From Planctomycetota bacterium (lineage in GTDB: Bacteria > Planctomycetota > Planctomycetia > Pirellulales > Pirellulaceae): a DNA stretch of 64,000 bases. Shown piece after piece: positions 1-9,510 of this stretch (its first letter is position 1; every line of letters begins with the position of its first letter). Where the stretch lies: assembly GCA_014238905.1 (NCBI GenBank), contig JABAAE010000007.1:246607-310606 (forward strand). Direction: 5' to 3'. The notes beneath the pieces were generated by a model that worked only from the letters and a program-made list of their open reading frames with translations, searched no databases and was not told the DNA's origin. The position numbers and the translations under genes are program-made.

Positions 1-1
1 C

Positions 2-763
2 GGAAACTGGTACAACCTTGGGGAATTTTTCTTCGAAGATCGGCCGGTTTTCCTATCTTTGAATTACGCTGATTGTCCCCAGCTTTGCAAGAATCAGTTG
101 AAGACGCTGGCTGAGCGATTTACCGAAGCCAAGCTCGTGCCCGGTACAGATTTTGAGTTCATTTCAATTAGTCTTGATCCCAAAGAAGCTCATAAGCGAA
201 CCCGTGAAGCCAAGGCTAACTTTTGCCGATTACTGGGCATTCCTACCGACGATCAAGGGGTTCACTTTCTCGTGGGCCGCAAGAGTGAAATCGACGCGGT
301 CGCCAACTCGATTGGGTTTGTTTACTCCTACGTACCAGCGGCGAGGCATTATTCCCACGCACCATTATGTGTGGCGTTGTCCCCCAATGGAAAAATCAGC
401 CGATATATCCACGGGCTGGCATTTACGGCAGAAAACTTGGAGGAGTCTACTTTGATTGCCGCCGACGAAAAAGTCGCGGATGAATCAATTGCCTCTTTCG
501 TTTATCGCTGCCTGTTGTTTGGTGTGAACCCGGGGCAATACACCAAAGATCTATTAGGACTGATGAAAGTCGCCGGAGCTGCGACGGTCATTATTGTCGG
601 TGCGTGCGTGATCCCATTCTGGTTCCGTCCTACTCCCAGGACGACTTCGAATGTCACTGCCCCAAGTCAATATTCCCCTGCGGATACCCCATCCGCAGAT
701 CAAAATTTGGAGGATGAAAGTCAACATGAGCGCTCAGATCATCTCGATCGTCCCGTTTCATGA
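2..763 (+). CDS. Sco1/SenC-family protein, 5' partial
   Basis: The reading frame is open from base 2, so the gene starts left of the window. Sco proteins are thioredoxin-fold copper chaperones or thiol reductases that help assemble the CuA centre of cytochrome oxidase subunit II. Seen here: the CxxxC copper-binding/redox motif in 'DCPQLC' (about bases 74-88) and the later conserved His in 'HYSHAPLCVALSPNGKISRY', followed by a C-terminal membrane segment and a Ser/Pro-rich tail. In many homologues the anchor is N-terminal; planctomycete relatives commonly carry this C-terminal helix. The stop TGA overlaps the coxB start (ATGA), which suggests translational coupling and fits a CuA-assembly role. 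Confidence 0.9.
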   Translation, partial: GNWYNLGEFFFEDRPVFLSLNYADCPQLCKNQLKTLAERFTEAKLVPGTDFEFISISLDPKEAHKRTREAKANFCRLLGIPTDDQGVHFLVGRKSEIDAVANSIGFVYSYVPAARHYSHAPLCVALSPNGKISRYIHGLAFTAENLEESTLIAADEKVADESIASFVYRCLLFGVNPGQYTKDLLGLMKVAGAATVIIVGACVIPFWFRPTPRTTSNVTAPSQYSPADTPSADQNLEDESQHERSDHLDRPVS

Positions 764-1947
764 TCCAAGCATTCACGGTAAATAACATGGTATTATTTTC
801 ACAACAACGCGAAGGTTCATTTTCCTTCCCGGAACAGGCATCGAATTTCGCGGTCAGCGTGGATAACACGTATGCAGCAATTTTTTGGGTAAGTCTCCTG
901 TTTTTCGTCGCCGTGAACGGAGTGATGGTTTATTTCGTCGCCAAGTACCGACGCAAGGATGGGAAAAAGGCAGAAAATTCACCCTCCCACAATTTGCCGA
1001 TGGAATTGGCTTGGACCATCCTCCCATCATTGATCCTTGTGGTCATGTTCGTCCAAGGCGCATTGGGTTATCTCGAAATGCGAATTCCACCGGAAAGTGC
1101 TAACGCCGTCGAAAGAACCATCGAGGTGAAAGCCTTCAAGTATGGCTGGCAGTTCATTTATCCCAATGGTGATATTACCAGCGAACTCCATCTTGCCCAA
1201 AACGTGCCCGTCCGTTTCAAAATCAGTGCAAAGGACGCCCTCCACAGCTTTTTTATTCGAGAATTCAGAATCAAAATGGATTGTGTTCCCGGGCGTTACA
1301 CCGAATGCTGGGTTACCCCAACGATGACCCGGACGCCGAGCGAATGCGTCACCGAAACCGAATCAGGGGAGATAGAAAAAGGCCCCAAGGAGCCCTTTCA
1401 TCTGCAGTGTGCAGAGTATTGCGGCCAAGGCCATTCGCAAATGCGGACCGAATGGAAAGAGGAGTCAAAATCATGGGCTTTCCCAGTCTACGTCCATGAT
1501 CTGTCATTTGAGGAACTGGAAGTATTCACCCGATGGAAAACTGGCGAGCACACGCCATGGAAGAACGGTGAATTTTATTTCAATGCTTATGGATGTGTTG
1601 GTTGCCATGCCATCGGAAACAATGCCCAGAAAATCGGGCCTAACTTTCAATCGGACGGTTGGAACATCGGAGGGAAGCGAGACTTTTCAAATGGTGAAAG
1701 CATCACTTTTGATTCCGAATCAGCCATCGACAACTACATTTCCGAATCGATTAATTACTCCACCAAGCTTGTCGTCAAGGGTTATCCAAATCAGATGCCC
1801 AAATTCGAATTTGATCAAGACACCTTGGGACATTTGATCGCTTTTATCCGATCTCCTGAGGCCGAACCGACTAACACCAGTTCAAATCCATCTGACTCCA
1901 TAGAAACCAAATCATCTGACGCAACGTCGTCGGAAGAAAATAAATGA
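760..1947 (+). CDS. coxB: Cytochrome c oxidase subunit II with fused cytochrome c (caa3 type)
   Basis: Subunit II takes electrons into the oxidase through CuA; here a c-type haem domain is fused at the C-terminus, as in caa3 oxidases. Seen in the 395-residue product: two N-terminal membrane helices (about 38-62 and 82-105), CuA ligands His162, Cys217, Cys221, His225 and Met228, then a cytochrome c domain with CVGCH at 279-283 and a likely axial Met346. Between the two halves of the CuA site is an insertion of roughly 20 residues (about 188-211) rich in Thr and Glu. The tail after 360 is Ser/Asn-rich. The start at 760 overlaps the preceding stop (ATGA); ATG 787 is an in-frame alternative and neither has a good ribosome-binding site. 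Confidence 0.95.
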   Translation: MIQAFTVNNMVLFSQQREGSFSFPEQASNFAVSVDNTYAAIFWVSLLFFVAVNGVMVYFVAKYRRKDGKKAENSPSHNLPMELAWTILPSLILVVMFVQGALGYLEMRIPPESANAVERTIEVKAFKYGWQFIYPNGDITSELHLAQNVPVRFKISAKDALHSFFIREFRIKMDCVPGRYTECWVTPTMTRTPSECVTETESGEIEKGPKEPFHLQCAEYCGQGHSQMRTEWKEESKSWAFPVYVHDLSFEELEVFTRWKTGEHTPWKNGEFYFNAYGCVGCHAIGNNAQKIGPNFQSDGWNIGGKRDFSNGESITFDSESAIDNYISESINYSTKLVVKGYPNQMPKFEFDQDTLGHLIAFIRSPEAEPTNTSSNPSDSIETKSSDATSSEENK

Positions 1948-1949
1948 TC

Positions 1950-1963
1950 ACGACGAAAGTCGT
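1950..1963 (+). other. Small GAAA-loop hairpin in the coxB-coxA gap
   Basis: ACGAC and GTCGT arms close a GAAA tetraloop just after the coxB stop. It is followed by a short palindrome GATAC-AG-GTATC. No T-run follows, so it looks more like an mRNA processing or stabilising element than a terminator; function not shown. Confidence 0.35.
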
Positions 1964-1983
1964 TTGATACAGGTATCGAAAAA

Positions 1984-3690
1984 ATGTCCATAGCCAAACA
2001 ACGCGAAAAACTTTTTGGTCACGCACCCGAGACGAATTTCTTGACCGAGTCAAAGGGTTGGGCTTCGTGGCTTTGCACTCTCGATCACAAACGAATTGGG
2101 ATTATGTACCTGATTGGTGTGATGGGAGCGTTCTGCCTGGCAGGAATATTCGCGCTAATATTGCGCATCGAACTTTTCACACCTGGGCAAATGTTCCTTG
2201 GAAACCAGACGTACAACAGAATGTTTACGTTACATGGTGCCATCATGGTTTTCGTGTTCATTATCCCCAGCATCCCGGCAGCCTTGGGAAATTTTGTACT
2301 TCCGGTGATGCTCGGCGCCAAAGATGTTGCCTTTCCAAGATTAAACTTGGCGAGTTTCTACCTTTGGATGGGCGGAACATTTTTCTTCATTGTCTCTATG
2401 GTGTCCAACGCTTTGGATACCGGTTGGACGTTTTACACACCTTACAGCGTGCAAACCAGCACCGCTGTGATTGCGGCCACGACCGGCGTCTTCATCCTCG
2501 GTTTCAGCTCGATTTTTACTGGTCTGAATTTCATTGTCACCGTCAACACGATGCGACCTCCGGGCATGACCTGGTTTAAAATGCCTCTGATGTTATGGGC
2601 CCTCTACTCGACAGCTATCATTCAGGTTTTAGCAACACCCGTGCTGGCAATCACCGGCCTGTTGTTGATGGCCGAGCGAATTATCGGTTTGGGTATCTTT
2701 GATCCTGCCTTGGGTGGTGATCCGGTTCTGTTCCAGCATTTCTTCTGGTTCTATTCTCATCCCGCGGTTTACATCATGATTTTGCCCGCGATGGGGATTA
2801 TCAGCGAGTTGATTGCAGTCCATGCACAGAAAAAAATCTTCGGCTACGACTTTATCGCTTACAGTTCAATCGCAATTGCGTTGTTAAGCTTCCTGGTCTG
2901 GGGACATCACATGTTTACCAGTGGCCAGTCTGAAATGGTGATCGTCATTTTCAGTGCCCTAACATTTAGCGTCGCTATTCCATCGGCAGTCAAGGTATTC
3001 AACTGGGTAGCAACTCTTTACAAGGGGTCCATCGCGCTAACCACTCCGATGTGTTACGCCTTGTCATTTATCTTTCTCTTTGGAATTGGGGGCCTGACCG
3101 GCCTTCCCTTGGGAACCCTTTCTACTGATATCCACTTGCACGACACCTACTTTGTTGTGGCTCACTTCCACTACGTGATGGTCGGTGGCACATTAATCGC
3201 ATTCCTCGGTGGGCTTTTTCACTGGTGGCCAAAGATGTTTGGTCGAATGTATAACGAACGGGGGGGACAGTGGGGTGCGTTACTTGTCTTCGTCGGTTTT
3301 AACGTGACCTTTTTCCCGCAATTCATCATGGGAAGCCGTGGCATGCCCAGACGATATGCTCGCTACGATCCCGAATATCAAATTTTCCACCAGCTATCCA
3401 CAATCGGAGCGATTATTCTCGGGATCGGTCTTCTGATCGCCGGATATGTTCTGATCACTTCCCTGTACAGGGGAAAACGCGCTCCAGGAAATCCTTGGGG
3501 CGCTGCCACGCTGGAATTTCAGTGCTGCTCGCCCCCAACATTTCACAACTTTGAACATGATGTCATTGTGAACGATCCTTATGACTATTCTTCAATTGAA
3601 TTTGATGAAAAAGTGGACGGATACGTTCCTGTTGAGCCCGCTCCTGCGGAAGAGTCGGCTCCGAATCCCTTACCAGCTGAAACAACTTAA
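1984..3690 (+). CDS. coxA: Cytochrome c oxidase subunit I (A2-type haem-copper oxidase)
   Basis: Catalytic subunit that reduces O2 to water and pumps protons in the cytoplasmic membrane. The 568-residue protein has the haem a ligand His84 ('TLHGAIMVF'), the CuB ligands His259 with Tyr263 and His308-His309 ('WGHHM'), and the haem a3/haem a ligands His394 and His396 in '[11 protein letters not shown]'. The CuB motif is Y257-S-H-P-A-V-Y rather than GHPEVY. The YSHPxV signature defines the A2 subfamily, in which a Tyr-Ser pair replaces the D-channel Glu; this agrees with the cytochrome c fused to CoxB. The start ATG follows a 36-base gap that contains a small hairpin (1950-1963). Third gene of the operon. 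Confidence 0.97.
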   Translation: MSIAKQREKLFGHAPETNFLTESKGWASWLCTLDHKRIGIMYLIGVMGAFCLAGIFALILRIELFTPGQMFLGNQTYNRMFTLHGAIMVFVFIIPSIPAALGNFVLPVMLGAKDVAFPRLNLASFYLWMGGTFFFIVSMVSNALDTGWTFYTPYSVQTSTAVIAATTGVFILGFSSIFTGLNFIVTVNTMRPPGMTWFKMPLMLWALYSTAIIQVLATPVLAITGLLLMAERIIGLGIFDPALGGDPVLFQHFFWFYSHPAVYIMILPAMGIISELIAVHAQKKIFGYDFIAYSSIAIALLSFLVWGHHMFTSGQSEMVIVIFSALTFSVAIPSAVKVFNWVATLYKGSIALTTPMCYALSFIFLFGIGGLTGLPLGTLSTDIHLHDTYFVVAHFHYVMVGGTLIAFLGGLFHWWPKMFGRMYNERGGQWGALLVFVGFNVTFFPQFIMGSRGMPRRYARYDPEYQIFHQLSTIGAIILGIGLLIAGYVLITSLYRGKRAPGNPWGAATLEFQCCSPPTFHNFEHDVIVNDPYDYSSIEFDEKVDGYVPVEPAPAEESAPNPLPAETT

Positions 3691-3707
3691 TTGGCCCGGA
3701 GATGCCG

Positions 3708-4835
3708 ATGACGACAGCAAAACCTGTCGACGTGAACGGAAACGCAATTGAAGGCCACAGTCATGATGACCACCATCATGAGCATCCTGATGGTCCCTTT
3801 ATTGCACACCATTTTGAAACCGCTGAGCAGCAATTCGACTCAGGAAAGCTGGGGATGTGGCTATTTCTTGTACAAGAAATACTGTTCTTTAGTGGTCTAT
3901 TTGTGGCTTACATCATTTACAGGAATCATAATCCTGAAATTTTTGAAGCGGCTCATGTTCATCTCGATAAATGGCTTGGAGGATTGAACACTCTGGTCCT
4001 GCTTTTTAGCAGCTTGACCATGGCTTGGGCGGTTCGTTGCAGCCAACTCGAGCAACATCTGGGTGCGGTTATCAACATCGTGATCACGATGGTTTGTGCG
4101 AATATATTCCTCGGTGTTAAGGCAATCGAGTATACGCACAAGTGGGAACTCGGTCTTTTTTGGGCAAGCGCATACACTTACGGTCAGCCCCAGGGAGATC
4201 ATCCGCCCTACCTTCTTTGGATCAGTGCCCCATTTATTATTTGCACCTTGGTATCCACGATGCTGGCGATTTACTTTCGGGTCACCGCCAGCGATTTCTG
4301 GTTTAAATTCTTTCTCTGCATGGCTATTTCATTCAGCGGTTATTTTGGAGGACTGGGGATCGCTTGGGCGATGCCATCTGCCGAACATGCTGATCATGGT
4401 TCTGCCCATGGAGAGGTTCATGCTTCTGCCGATCCTGGTCACAACGCCTCCGGCGAGAATCACGAGGATGACGACCACAACGGTCAGCCGTCGGATGAAC
4501 ACGCAAAAGATGAACACGCAAAAGATGAACACGCAAAAGATGAACACGCGGGGGATGAACACGCGGGGGATGAACACGCCGGGGAATCTACGCATGACCA
4601 ACAGAAACAGGAAGTCAACATGGGCGGCTTCTTCAGTATCTATTACATCATGACAGGATTGCATGCAATTCACATCATTGCAGGAATCATTGCTCTAACC
4701 TGGTTGCTGTACAGAGTCTTGGCACTTCACTTTCGCAAAAACTATTTTGGACCAGTTGAAAACGTCGGGCTTTATTGGCACCTTGTGGACCTGATTTGGA
4801 TCTACCTTTTCCCGATGATGTACCTGATTCACTAA
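3708..4835 (+). CDS. coxC: Cytochrome c oxidase subunit III with His/Asp-rich repeat loop
   Basis: Membrane subunit III of the oxidase, which stabilises proton uptake in subunit I. The 375-residue product has an acidic/His-rich N-terminus, about seven predicted helices and a C-terminal COX3 signature ('[20 protein letters not shown]'). Between two late helices sits a loop of about 90 residues rich in His, Asp and Glu, including six tandem DEHA(K/G) units. In ordinary subunit III this loop is short. ATG 3708 is chosen because GGAG at 3698-3701 lies 6 bases upstream; ATG 3702 is in frame but directly abuts that GGAG. The loop could bind metal ions; that is inference. Confidence 0.93.
   Translation: MTTAKPVDVNGNAIEGHSHDDHHHEHPDGPFIAHHFETAEQQFDSGKLGMWLFLVQEILFFSGLFVAYIIYRNHNPEIFEAAHVHLDKWLGGLNTLVLLFSSLTMAWAVRCSQLEQHLGAVINIVITMVCANIFLGVKAIEYTHKWELGLFWASAYTYGQPQGDHPPYLLWISAPFIICTLVSTMLAIYFRVTASDFWFKFFLCMAISFSGYFGGLGIAWAMPSAEHADHGSAHGEVHASADPGHNASGENHEDDDHNGQPSDEHAKDEHAKDEHAKDEHAGDEHAGDEHAGESTHDQQKQEVNMGGFFSIYYIMTGLHAIHIIAGIIALTWLLYRVLALHFRKNYFGPVENVGLYWHLVDLIWIYLFPMMYLIH
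4494..4583 (+). repeat. Six tandem 15-bp units inside coxC
   Basis: Units of the form GATGAACACGC(A/G/C)(A/G)(A/G)(A/G), six in a row with no indel: three ending in AAAA, two in GGGG and one in CGGG. They encode DEHAK x3 then DEHAG x3. Because each unit is five codons, copy-number change keeps the frame. The block structure suggests recent duplication of each variant. Confidence 0.95.
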
Positions 4836-4898
4836 AACGACTTTCGCCCGGTTGAAATCGGGAAGACCATTCACGATACCTTTGATCCAACCTGCCAG

Positions 4899-4918
4899 CC
4901 GTATATTCAAAAATACGG
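4899..4918 (+). other. Hairpin between coxC and the subunit IV gene
   Basis: CCGTAT and ATACGG arms with an 8-base A/T-rich loop, 28 bases before the next start. No full T-run follows. It may be an mRNA stability element within the operon. Confidence 0.3.
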
Positions 4919-4946
4919 TTTGGGGAACCTTGAAAAGCCGAACCAC

Positions 4947-5330
4947 ATGTCACACAATTCCCAGCATTCGGAAGATCACGCCTATTTCTCCCATCCTATG
5001 CCTGTCTGGATGATGTTGGCGGTTTTTGTTGCGTTGGTTTCCCTAACGGTGTTGACCGTCATCATGTCCGAGTTGACCGAAGCGTTGATGATCGGCCAGT
5101 GGGAATTGTGGGTTTCGATGGGGATTGCAACCGTCAAAGCCCTTCTTGTGATTTTCTTTTTCATGCATGTGTTGTATGACAAGTCATTTAACCGGTTAAT
5201 GTTTTTCTCATCGTTCCTTTTCGCCGCTTTATTCATCGCCCTGACTTTGCTTGATTCCTATCAATACCAAGACGACATCTCGTCATTTCCTGTTTCAGAA
5301 CGTCCCGACCGATTGGTCGGTGGTCAGTAA
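4947..5330 (+). CDS. Cytochrome c oxidase subunit IV (prokaryotic COX4/CyoD-like)
   Basis: Small membrane subunit of bacterial haem-copper oxidases. The 127-residue product has a His-rich N-terminus ('MSHNSQHSEDHAYFSHPMP') and three predicted helices, with the usual 'VKALLVIFFFMHVLYD' signature of the third. The ATG at 4947 is preferred over an upstream in-frame TTG at 4920 because the shorter form begins with the typical His-rich motif of this family. It lies 111 bases after coxC and 50 bases before the next oxidase gene on the same strand. Confidence 0.88.
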   Translation: MSHNSQHSEDHAYFSHPMPVWMMLAVFVALVSLTVLTVIMSELTEALMIGQWELWVSMGIATVKALLVIFFFMHVLYDKSFNRLMFFSSFLFAALFIALTLLDSYQYQDDISSFPVSERPDRLVGGQ

Positions 5331-5380
5331 CCTTGGGTCATGCTGGATCCTCATTATAGGATTTCACTGGACTTGCCATC

Positions 5381-5983
5381 ATGTTGCGGCATTCAATCGA
5401 CACCCTTCAATCACGACCGCAGCTGTACCGCGCCAAACTCGGAGTCTACTTGCTGATCGTTTCGCTGGCAGTATTTTTTCTAGCCAGTCTCGTGGCTTAC
5501 GCGGTGATTCGCACGGCTTTATCGATCGAAATGAAACCGCTGGTGGTTCCCATCTCTTTTATTGTTAGCACTGCGTTTCTGATTGCTAACAGTGTGGTGC
5601 TTCATTTTGCCGTTTTGGCTGTCAGGGGCGAACGTCAGGACCAATTTCACAAACTGCTCTACGCATCTTTTGCCCTTTCCGTTGTTTTCCTGGCACTGCA
5701 ATGCATCGGGATGGGACAACTCATTGAAACGCATTTCTCGGTTCAGAAGGGATTTGGGAAACTCTATGGAATCAGCTTTACCTTGGCCTTTGTCCATGCC
5801 GCTCACGTATTAGGTGGTGTGGTTTTTTTGATTTATGTCGCCGCCCAGATGAAAAAGAATCGCTATGATCATGAGCGTCACTGGACGGTGGACATCTGCG
5901 CAACCTATTGGCATTTTCTTGATGTCGTCTGGATTGTGATGCTGGCCACTTTCTGGTTCACCGAGTCGGCTTTGGCAGCTTGA
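5381..5983 (+). CDS. Second cytochrome c oxidase subunit III-like protein
   Basis: A 200-residue membrane protein of the COX3 family with about five helices. The last part ('FAFVHAAHVLGG' region and 'ATYWHFLDVVWIVMLATFWF') matches the conserved end of subunit III. It is a second, shorter subunit III in the same operon, after the subunit IV gene. Planctomycete oxidase loci often carry such a pair; whether both are in one complex cannot be told from sequence. The 3' end overlaps by 26 bases the end of the convergent DUF1499 gene. Confidence 0.88.
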   Translation: MLRHSIDTLQSRPQLYRAKLGVYLLIVSLAVFFLASLVAYAVIRTALSIEMKPLVVPISFIVSTAFLIANSVVLHFAVLAVRGERQDQFHKLLYASFALSVVFLALQCIGMGQLIETHFSVQKGFGKLYGISFTLAFVHAAHVLGGVVFLIYVAAQMKKNRYDHERHWTVDICATYWHFLDVVWIVMLATFWFTESALAA

Positions 5984-6578
5984 GCATTTTCGGGCCCATA
6001 TTCTTCCGCACAACGGATATCAACTCCTTGATATTACGCGGGTTTTGACCCAAGTCACCTTTACCAATTCTGGATTGACTTTTCGCGTATAGTGTCGCGC
6101 CGTCTTCTTCCGAAGCCGACACAATTTCAACTGTTACATCATCCTTGAATCCCAGCAAAAACGTCCGGTGCACCAAGTCTAAACGGACCATATCAATACC
6201 GGTATCGGTTCGATTTTCTATCGTCCATCGGGGGACTTCCTCGATAGCGGCTACCACGATGTCAGCCAATCGGGGAGGCGTGAGAGCGGTCTCAATTGGC
6301 CTCATATTTAGGTCATTCGCTACCGGATCGGTTTCCGCAGTGTTGTTGGTCCAGTCTCGCCCCCAATCGTCCACTTGTAGAAAAACAATCGTCAGAACCG
6401 TAATCAATAATCCTGCGATCAGCACAGATGTCGGAGTCTTACGGCCAACAGGAGTAATCACTGCCGCATCCCCATCGGGATTCATGTCAGAAACTTGCTC
6501 CCCATGATCCCCGCGATTCACAGGCTTTGATCCTGAAGCTGGCTGGGGGTTCGAGTTGATATTATCGTCATCTTTCAT
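5958..6578 (-). CDS. DUF1499-family membrane protein
   Basis: The 206-residue product has a polar N-terminus, one predicted helix ('SVLIAGLLITVLTIVFLQV') and a C-terminal DUF1499 domain ('ARLADIVVAAIEEVPRWTI'-like start, ending near 'SRIGKGDLGQNPRNIKELI'). The biochemical role of DUF1499 is unknown. The start is decided by GGAGG on the minus strand (complement of 6584-6588) five bases before ATG 6578; an open frame extends upstream to 6725 but lacks such a site. It converges on the oxidase operon with a 26-base 3' overlap, so the two transcripts may interfere. Confidence 0.8.
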   Translation of the reverse strand: MKDDDNINSNPQPASGSKPVNRGDHGEQVSDMNPDGDAAVITPVGRKTPTSVLIAGLLITVLTIVFLQVDDWGRDWTNNTAETDPVANDLNMRPIETALTPPRLADIVVAAIEEVPRWTIENRTDTGIDMVRLDLVHRTFLLGFKDDVTVEIVSASEEDGATLYAKSQSRIGKGDLGQNPRNIKELISVVRKNMGPKMLKLPKPTR

Positions 6579-6978
6579 TACGGCCTCCAATCCCGACTGA
6601 GAACTGACTCCATTACAGCACTTACATCCAAATTGTGTCATTTTACAATCCGTTTTTCTACTCAGGACGCGAGATTTTCGGTCCAATTTTGATGTTGGAG
6701 GAATAAAATCGACGCCTGCCATCAACGGATTTCGCTATCGATGTGCCAACAATCCTTCAACGGGAAAAATGCCGAATTCACACACCAGGTGCGGATTACA
6801 TATGAAATCACCTTGAGTTGGCATTCGAAATGCAGCTTTCGATTTGGGCGGGTGATTGAAATCATGTTTTTGAACTGATATCCTTCGACCCGAAGATCCA
6901 AAAGCACATTCGATAGAAGGGATGGGATCCCTTAGGTGCCCCGGTCGAACCCCTTCAATTCAGCTCAGGTAGGTATTC
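6579..6978. other. Intergenic region, divergent promoters expected
   Basis: About 400 bases between the divergent DUF1499 and rarA genes. Promoters for both are expected here but I could not identify a convincing -35/-10 pair, a repeat or an RNA. The open frame that extends the DUF1499 gene upstream is judged non-coding. Confidence 0.4.
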
Positions 6979-8295
6979 ATGTCGTTATTCGCCAATACCG
7001 AAAAGAAAAACCTGGAAAAGGCGCGTCCTTTAGCAGCCAGAATGCGTCCTACTCAATTGAATGAGTTTGTCGGACAACGACATTTCCTTGGTGAGGGTGA
7101 ATTGCTTTGGAGACTGGTAAAAGCCGACCAACTCGGTTCCGTCATTTTCTATGGTCCACCCGGAACCGGTAAAACGACTCTAGCAAGAATCCTGGCCGGC
7201 GAAACACAAAAACAATTTGTACAGATCAGCGCGATTCAAACCGGCGTCGCAGATTTAAGAAAAGTGCTTTCCGAAGCGCGCGACGAAGTGGCTGCGGGGG
7301 GCAGCCAAACACTTTTATTTATCGACGAAATTCACCGATTCAACAAAAGCCAGCAGGATGCTCTTTTACCGGATGTCGAAGATGGTGTTGTGGTTTTGAT
7401 TGGTGCCACTACCGCCAACCCGTTTTTTGCTGTCAACACTGCATTGGTCAGCCGAAGCAGGGTCTTTCAGTTTGAACCTCATACCGAAGACGATATATGC
7501 AGTCTTTTACAACGAGCCATTTCTGATCGTCAAAATGGTCTGGGGAATATTGAAATCAAGGTGGACAAAGGCGCCTTGGAATTTCTCAGCAGGGTTTGCG
7601 ACGGTGATGCACGGCAGGCGCTTTCTACGCTGGAAGTCGCCGTCATGTCCTGCTTTGAAAAACCTGTACCGTTGGGACTGGACCTGATTAAAGATTCGAT
7701 CCAAAAGCGTGCCATCCAGTATGATGCCACCGGTGATGAACACTACGATCTGGCCAGTGCCCTGATTAAAAGTATTCGGGGCAGCGACCCGGACGCTTCC
7801 CTTTATTGGCTCGCACGGATGTTGGAAGGAGGTGAAGATATTCGATTTCTTTGCCGACGCCTTGTGATTCTCGCCAGTGAAGACGTGGGCAACGCTGACC
7901 CGACTGCATTGTCATTGGCAGTCGCCTGCATGCAGGCCTGCGAATTCGTCGGACTTCCGGAATGTCAGCTTACTCTGTCCCAGACGGTGACTTATCTATC
8001 TTGTGCCCCAAAATCGAATTCCGCGACGGTCGCAATTCTGGAAGCAAGAAGCGACATTCAAAAAGGTCGCGTTGTTCCGGTTCCAAAAACCCTCAGAGAT
8101 TCTCACTACCAAGGTGCCCAGTCATTCGATCATGGTAAGGGTTATCAATACTCACACAATCATGAAGATGGCATTGCTTCTCAGGACTACTTGGGTGTCG
8201 AAAAAGAATATTACCAGCCTGTTGACCGGGGATTTGAAAAGGAACTTCGTGACCGTCTGATTCGAATCAGACGGAAATTGCGAGAAAGCGAATGA
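6979..8295 (+). CDS. rarA: Replication-associated recombination protein A (AAA+ ATPase)
   Basis: RarA/MgsA is a clamp-loader-like AAA+ ATPase that acts at stalled replication forks. The 438-residue protein has Walker A 'GPPGTGKTT' near 56-64, Walker B 'LLFIDEIHRF' near 110-119 with the RarA-typical 'NKSQQDALLP' after it, sensor 1 'GATTANPFF', and the C-terminal tetramerisation part ('LYWLARMLEGGEDIRFLCRRL', 'DVGNADP'). Length fits the family. AGGTAGGT lies just upstream of the ATG. It converges on map with 45 bases between the stops. Confidence 0.96.
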   Translation: MSLFANTEKKNLEKARPLAARMRPTQLNEFVGQRHFLGEGELLWRLVKADQLGSVIFYGPPGTGKTTLARILAGETQKQFVQISAIQTGVADLRKVLSEARDEVAAGGSQTLLFIDEIHRFNKSQQDALLPDVEDGVVVLIGATTANPFFAVNTALVSRSRVFQFEPHTEDDICSLLQRAISDRQNGLGNIEIKVDKGALEFLSRVCDGDARQALSTLEVAVMSCFEKPVPLGLDLIKDSIQKRAIQYDATGDEHYDLASALIKSIRGSDPDASLYWLARMLEGGEDIRFLCRRLVILASEDVGNADPTALSLAVACMQACEFVGLPECQLTLSQTVTYLSCAPKSNSATVAILEARSDIQKGRVVPVPKTLRDSHYQGAQSFDHGKGYQYSHNHEDGIASQDYLGVEKEYYQPVDRGFEKELRDRLIRIRRKLRESE

Positions 8296-8324
8296 GCAGC
8301 AATAGAGATCACTAATAGGCAGTG

Positions 8325-8339
8325 AAACCGGTTCGGTTT
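8325..8339. terminator. Weak convergent hairpin between rarA and map
   Basis: AAACCG-GTT-CGGTTT inverted repeat in the short gap between the convergent genes. The stem is only 6 bp and no long T-run follows on either strand, so termination here is a low-confidence reading. Confidence 0.3.
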
Positions 8340-8340
8340 G

Positions 8341-9153
8341 TTAGAATTGATGCCCTTTTTGAGGCCCCTGCTCGGTCAATGTCATGATTTCGGGACCATC
8401 CTCGGTCATCAAGAGCGTATGTTCAAACTGCGCAGACAGCTCTCCATCGGCGGTCCTCACCGTCCATCCATCCTGATGGTCCAATTTCGAATGAGGCGTT
8501 CCGACATTGATCATCGGTTCAATCGTGAAGCAGACTCCTGGCTCCAAACGCTGACGTTTCGCTTCTCGACTGGGAACATGAGGTATGTTTGGCAACTGAT
8601 GAAACCTTTGGCCAATGCCGTGGCCGACGTATTTTTCGACCACTCCAAATTCATACTTTTTGGCCTCGGCAACGATCGCTGAACCGATTTCAGATATCGC
8701 ACAACCGGGCGAGATGGCGTCGATAGCGAGATGAAGCGAATCAAACGCACATTGGGTCACATTTCTTGCCTGATCCGAAACCTCACCGATCAAAAACGTC
8801 TCGCTTTGGTCACCATGCCAACCGTCAACAATCGTTGTTAAATCGACATTGACAATATCGCCCGGCATCAGGGCATCATCACAGGGAATACCGTGACAAA
8901 TCACGTCATTCACACTTGTACAACAACTCTTGGGATAAGGTGAATGTTCTCCGGGGTAGTCCAAGCAGGCCGGAATGTGGCCATGCTCCAACGTATATTC
9001 ATAAATGATGGTGTCCAGCTCAGCAGTCGTCGTCCCTTCCTTGACATGTGGCCGCACCTCATCCAGAAGCCGCGCATTAAACCGACAAGCAGCCCGCATC
9101 ATGTCGCGTTCCTGCTCGGAAAGTTTCAAACGATGTCGACGACGAATCAACAT
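8341..9153 (-). CDS. map: Methionine aminopeptidase, type I
   Basis: Removes the N-terminal Met from nascent proteins. The five dimetal ligands of the pita-bread fold are present: Asp in 'NVDLTTIVDGWHGDQSETF' (two Asp), His in 'GHGIGQRFH', Glu in 'FTIEPMI' and Glu in 'AQFEHTLLMT'. Length of 270 residues fits type Ib enzymes. An AAAGGA Shine-Dalgarno lies 6-9 bases before ATG 9153. The gene is monocistronic as far as can be seen, divergent from leuS. Confidence 0.96.
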   Translation of the reverse strand: MLIRRRHRLKLSEQERDMMRAACRFNARLLDEVRPHVKEGTTTAELDTIIYEYTLEHGHIPACLDYPGEHSPYPKSCCTSVNDVICHGIPCDDALMPGDIVNVDLTTIVDGWHGDQSETFLIGEVSDQARNVTQCAFDSLHLAIDAISPGCAISEIGSAIVAEAKKYEFGVVEKYVGHGIGQRFHQLPNIPHVPSREAKRQRLEPGVCFTIEPMINVGTPHSKLDHQDGWTVRTADGELSAQFEHTLLMTEDGPEIMTLTEQGPQKGHQF

Positions 9154-9510
9154 TCAGCATCCTTTCAGGAGAAAATTAGTAGCCAATTTTGGTTGAGGAA
9201 TTCGATTCCCAAGGCCAAAAAGCCAGCTGTTCTGTTACTCCAAAACGTGGCCGCCCGGGCTGCACAATGCTATCAAATAATCTGTTTCGTTTGTGGCTCT
9301 CTATCGAGAAAAGCCATCTTTTTTTAGGAAAACAGAGGTCCAAAGTTATTTAGATGCCAAGGATTTCCCACCAGTTCACCAAGTAAGGTGGTGAAGGCGA
9401 TCCTCCATCGTATTTCTCAACAGCAGGATTGGTTATTATAGTCATCTACGATCGATGCGTTGCATGACGCACGCCAAAAACAAAAAAAAGACATTTTGAT
9501 AAAGGGTCCA
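9154..9510. other. map-leuS divergent spacer
   Basis: About 357 bases. It holds a hairpin TTCACC (9375-9380)/GGTGAA (9390-9395) upstream of leuS and several A/T-rich stretches. No T-box consensus (AGGGTGG...ACCGCG) is present. An in-frame ATG at 9460 would extend LeuS by 17 residues but is not favoured. Confidence 0.35.

Noticed and set aside
6579..6725. Longer start for the DUF1499 gene
   Set aside because: The extra residues are Cys- and Lys-rich without a membrane or domain signal, whereas the internal ATG has a perfect GGAGG at the right distance.
9375..9395. Possible T-box or amino-acid-responsive leader before leuS
   Set aside because: A hairpin with GGTGG is present, but the T-box consensus (AGGGTGG...ACCGCG), a specifier loop and a following terminator are missing.
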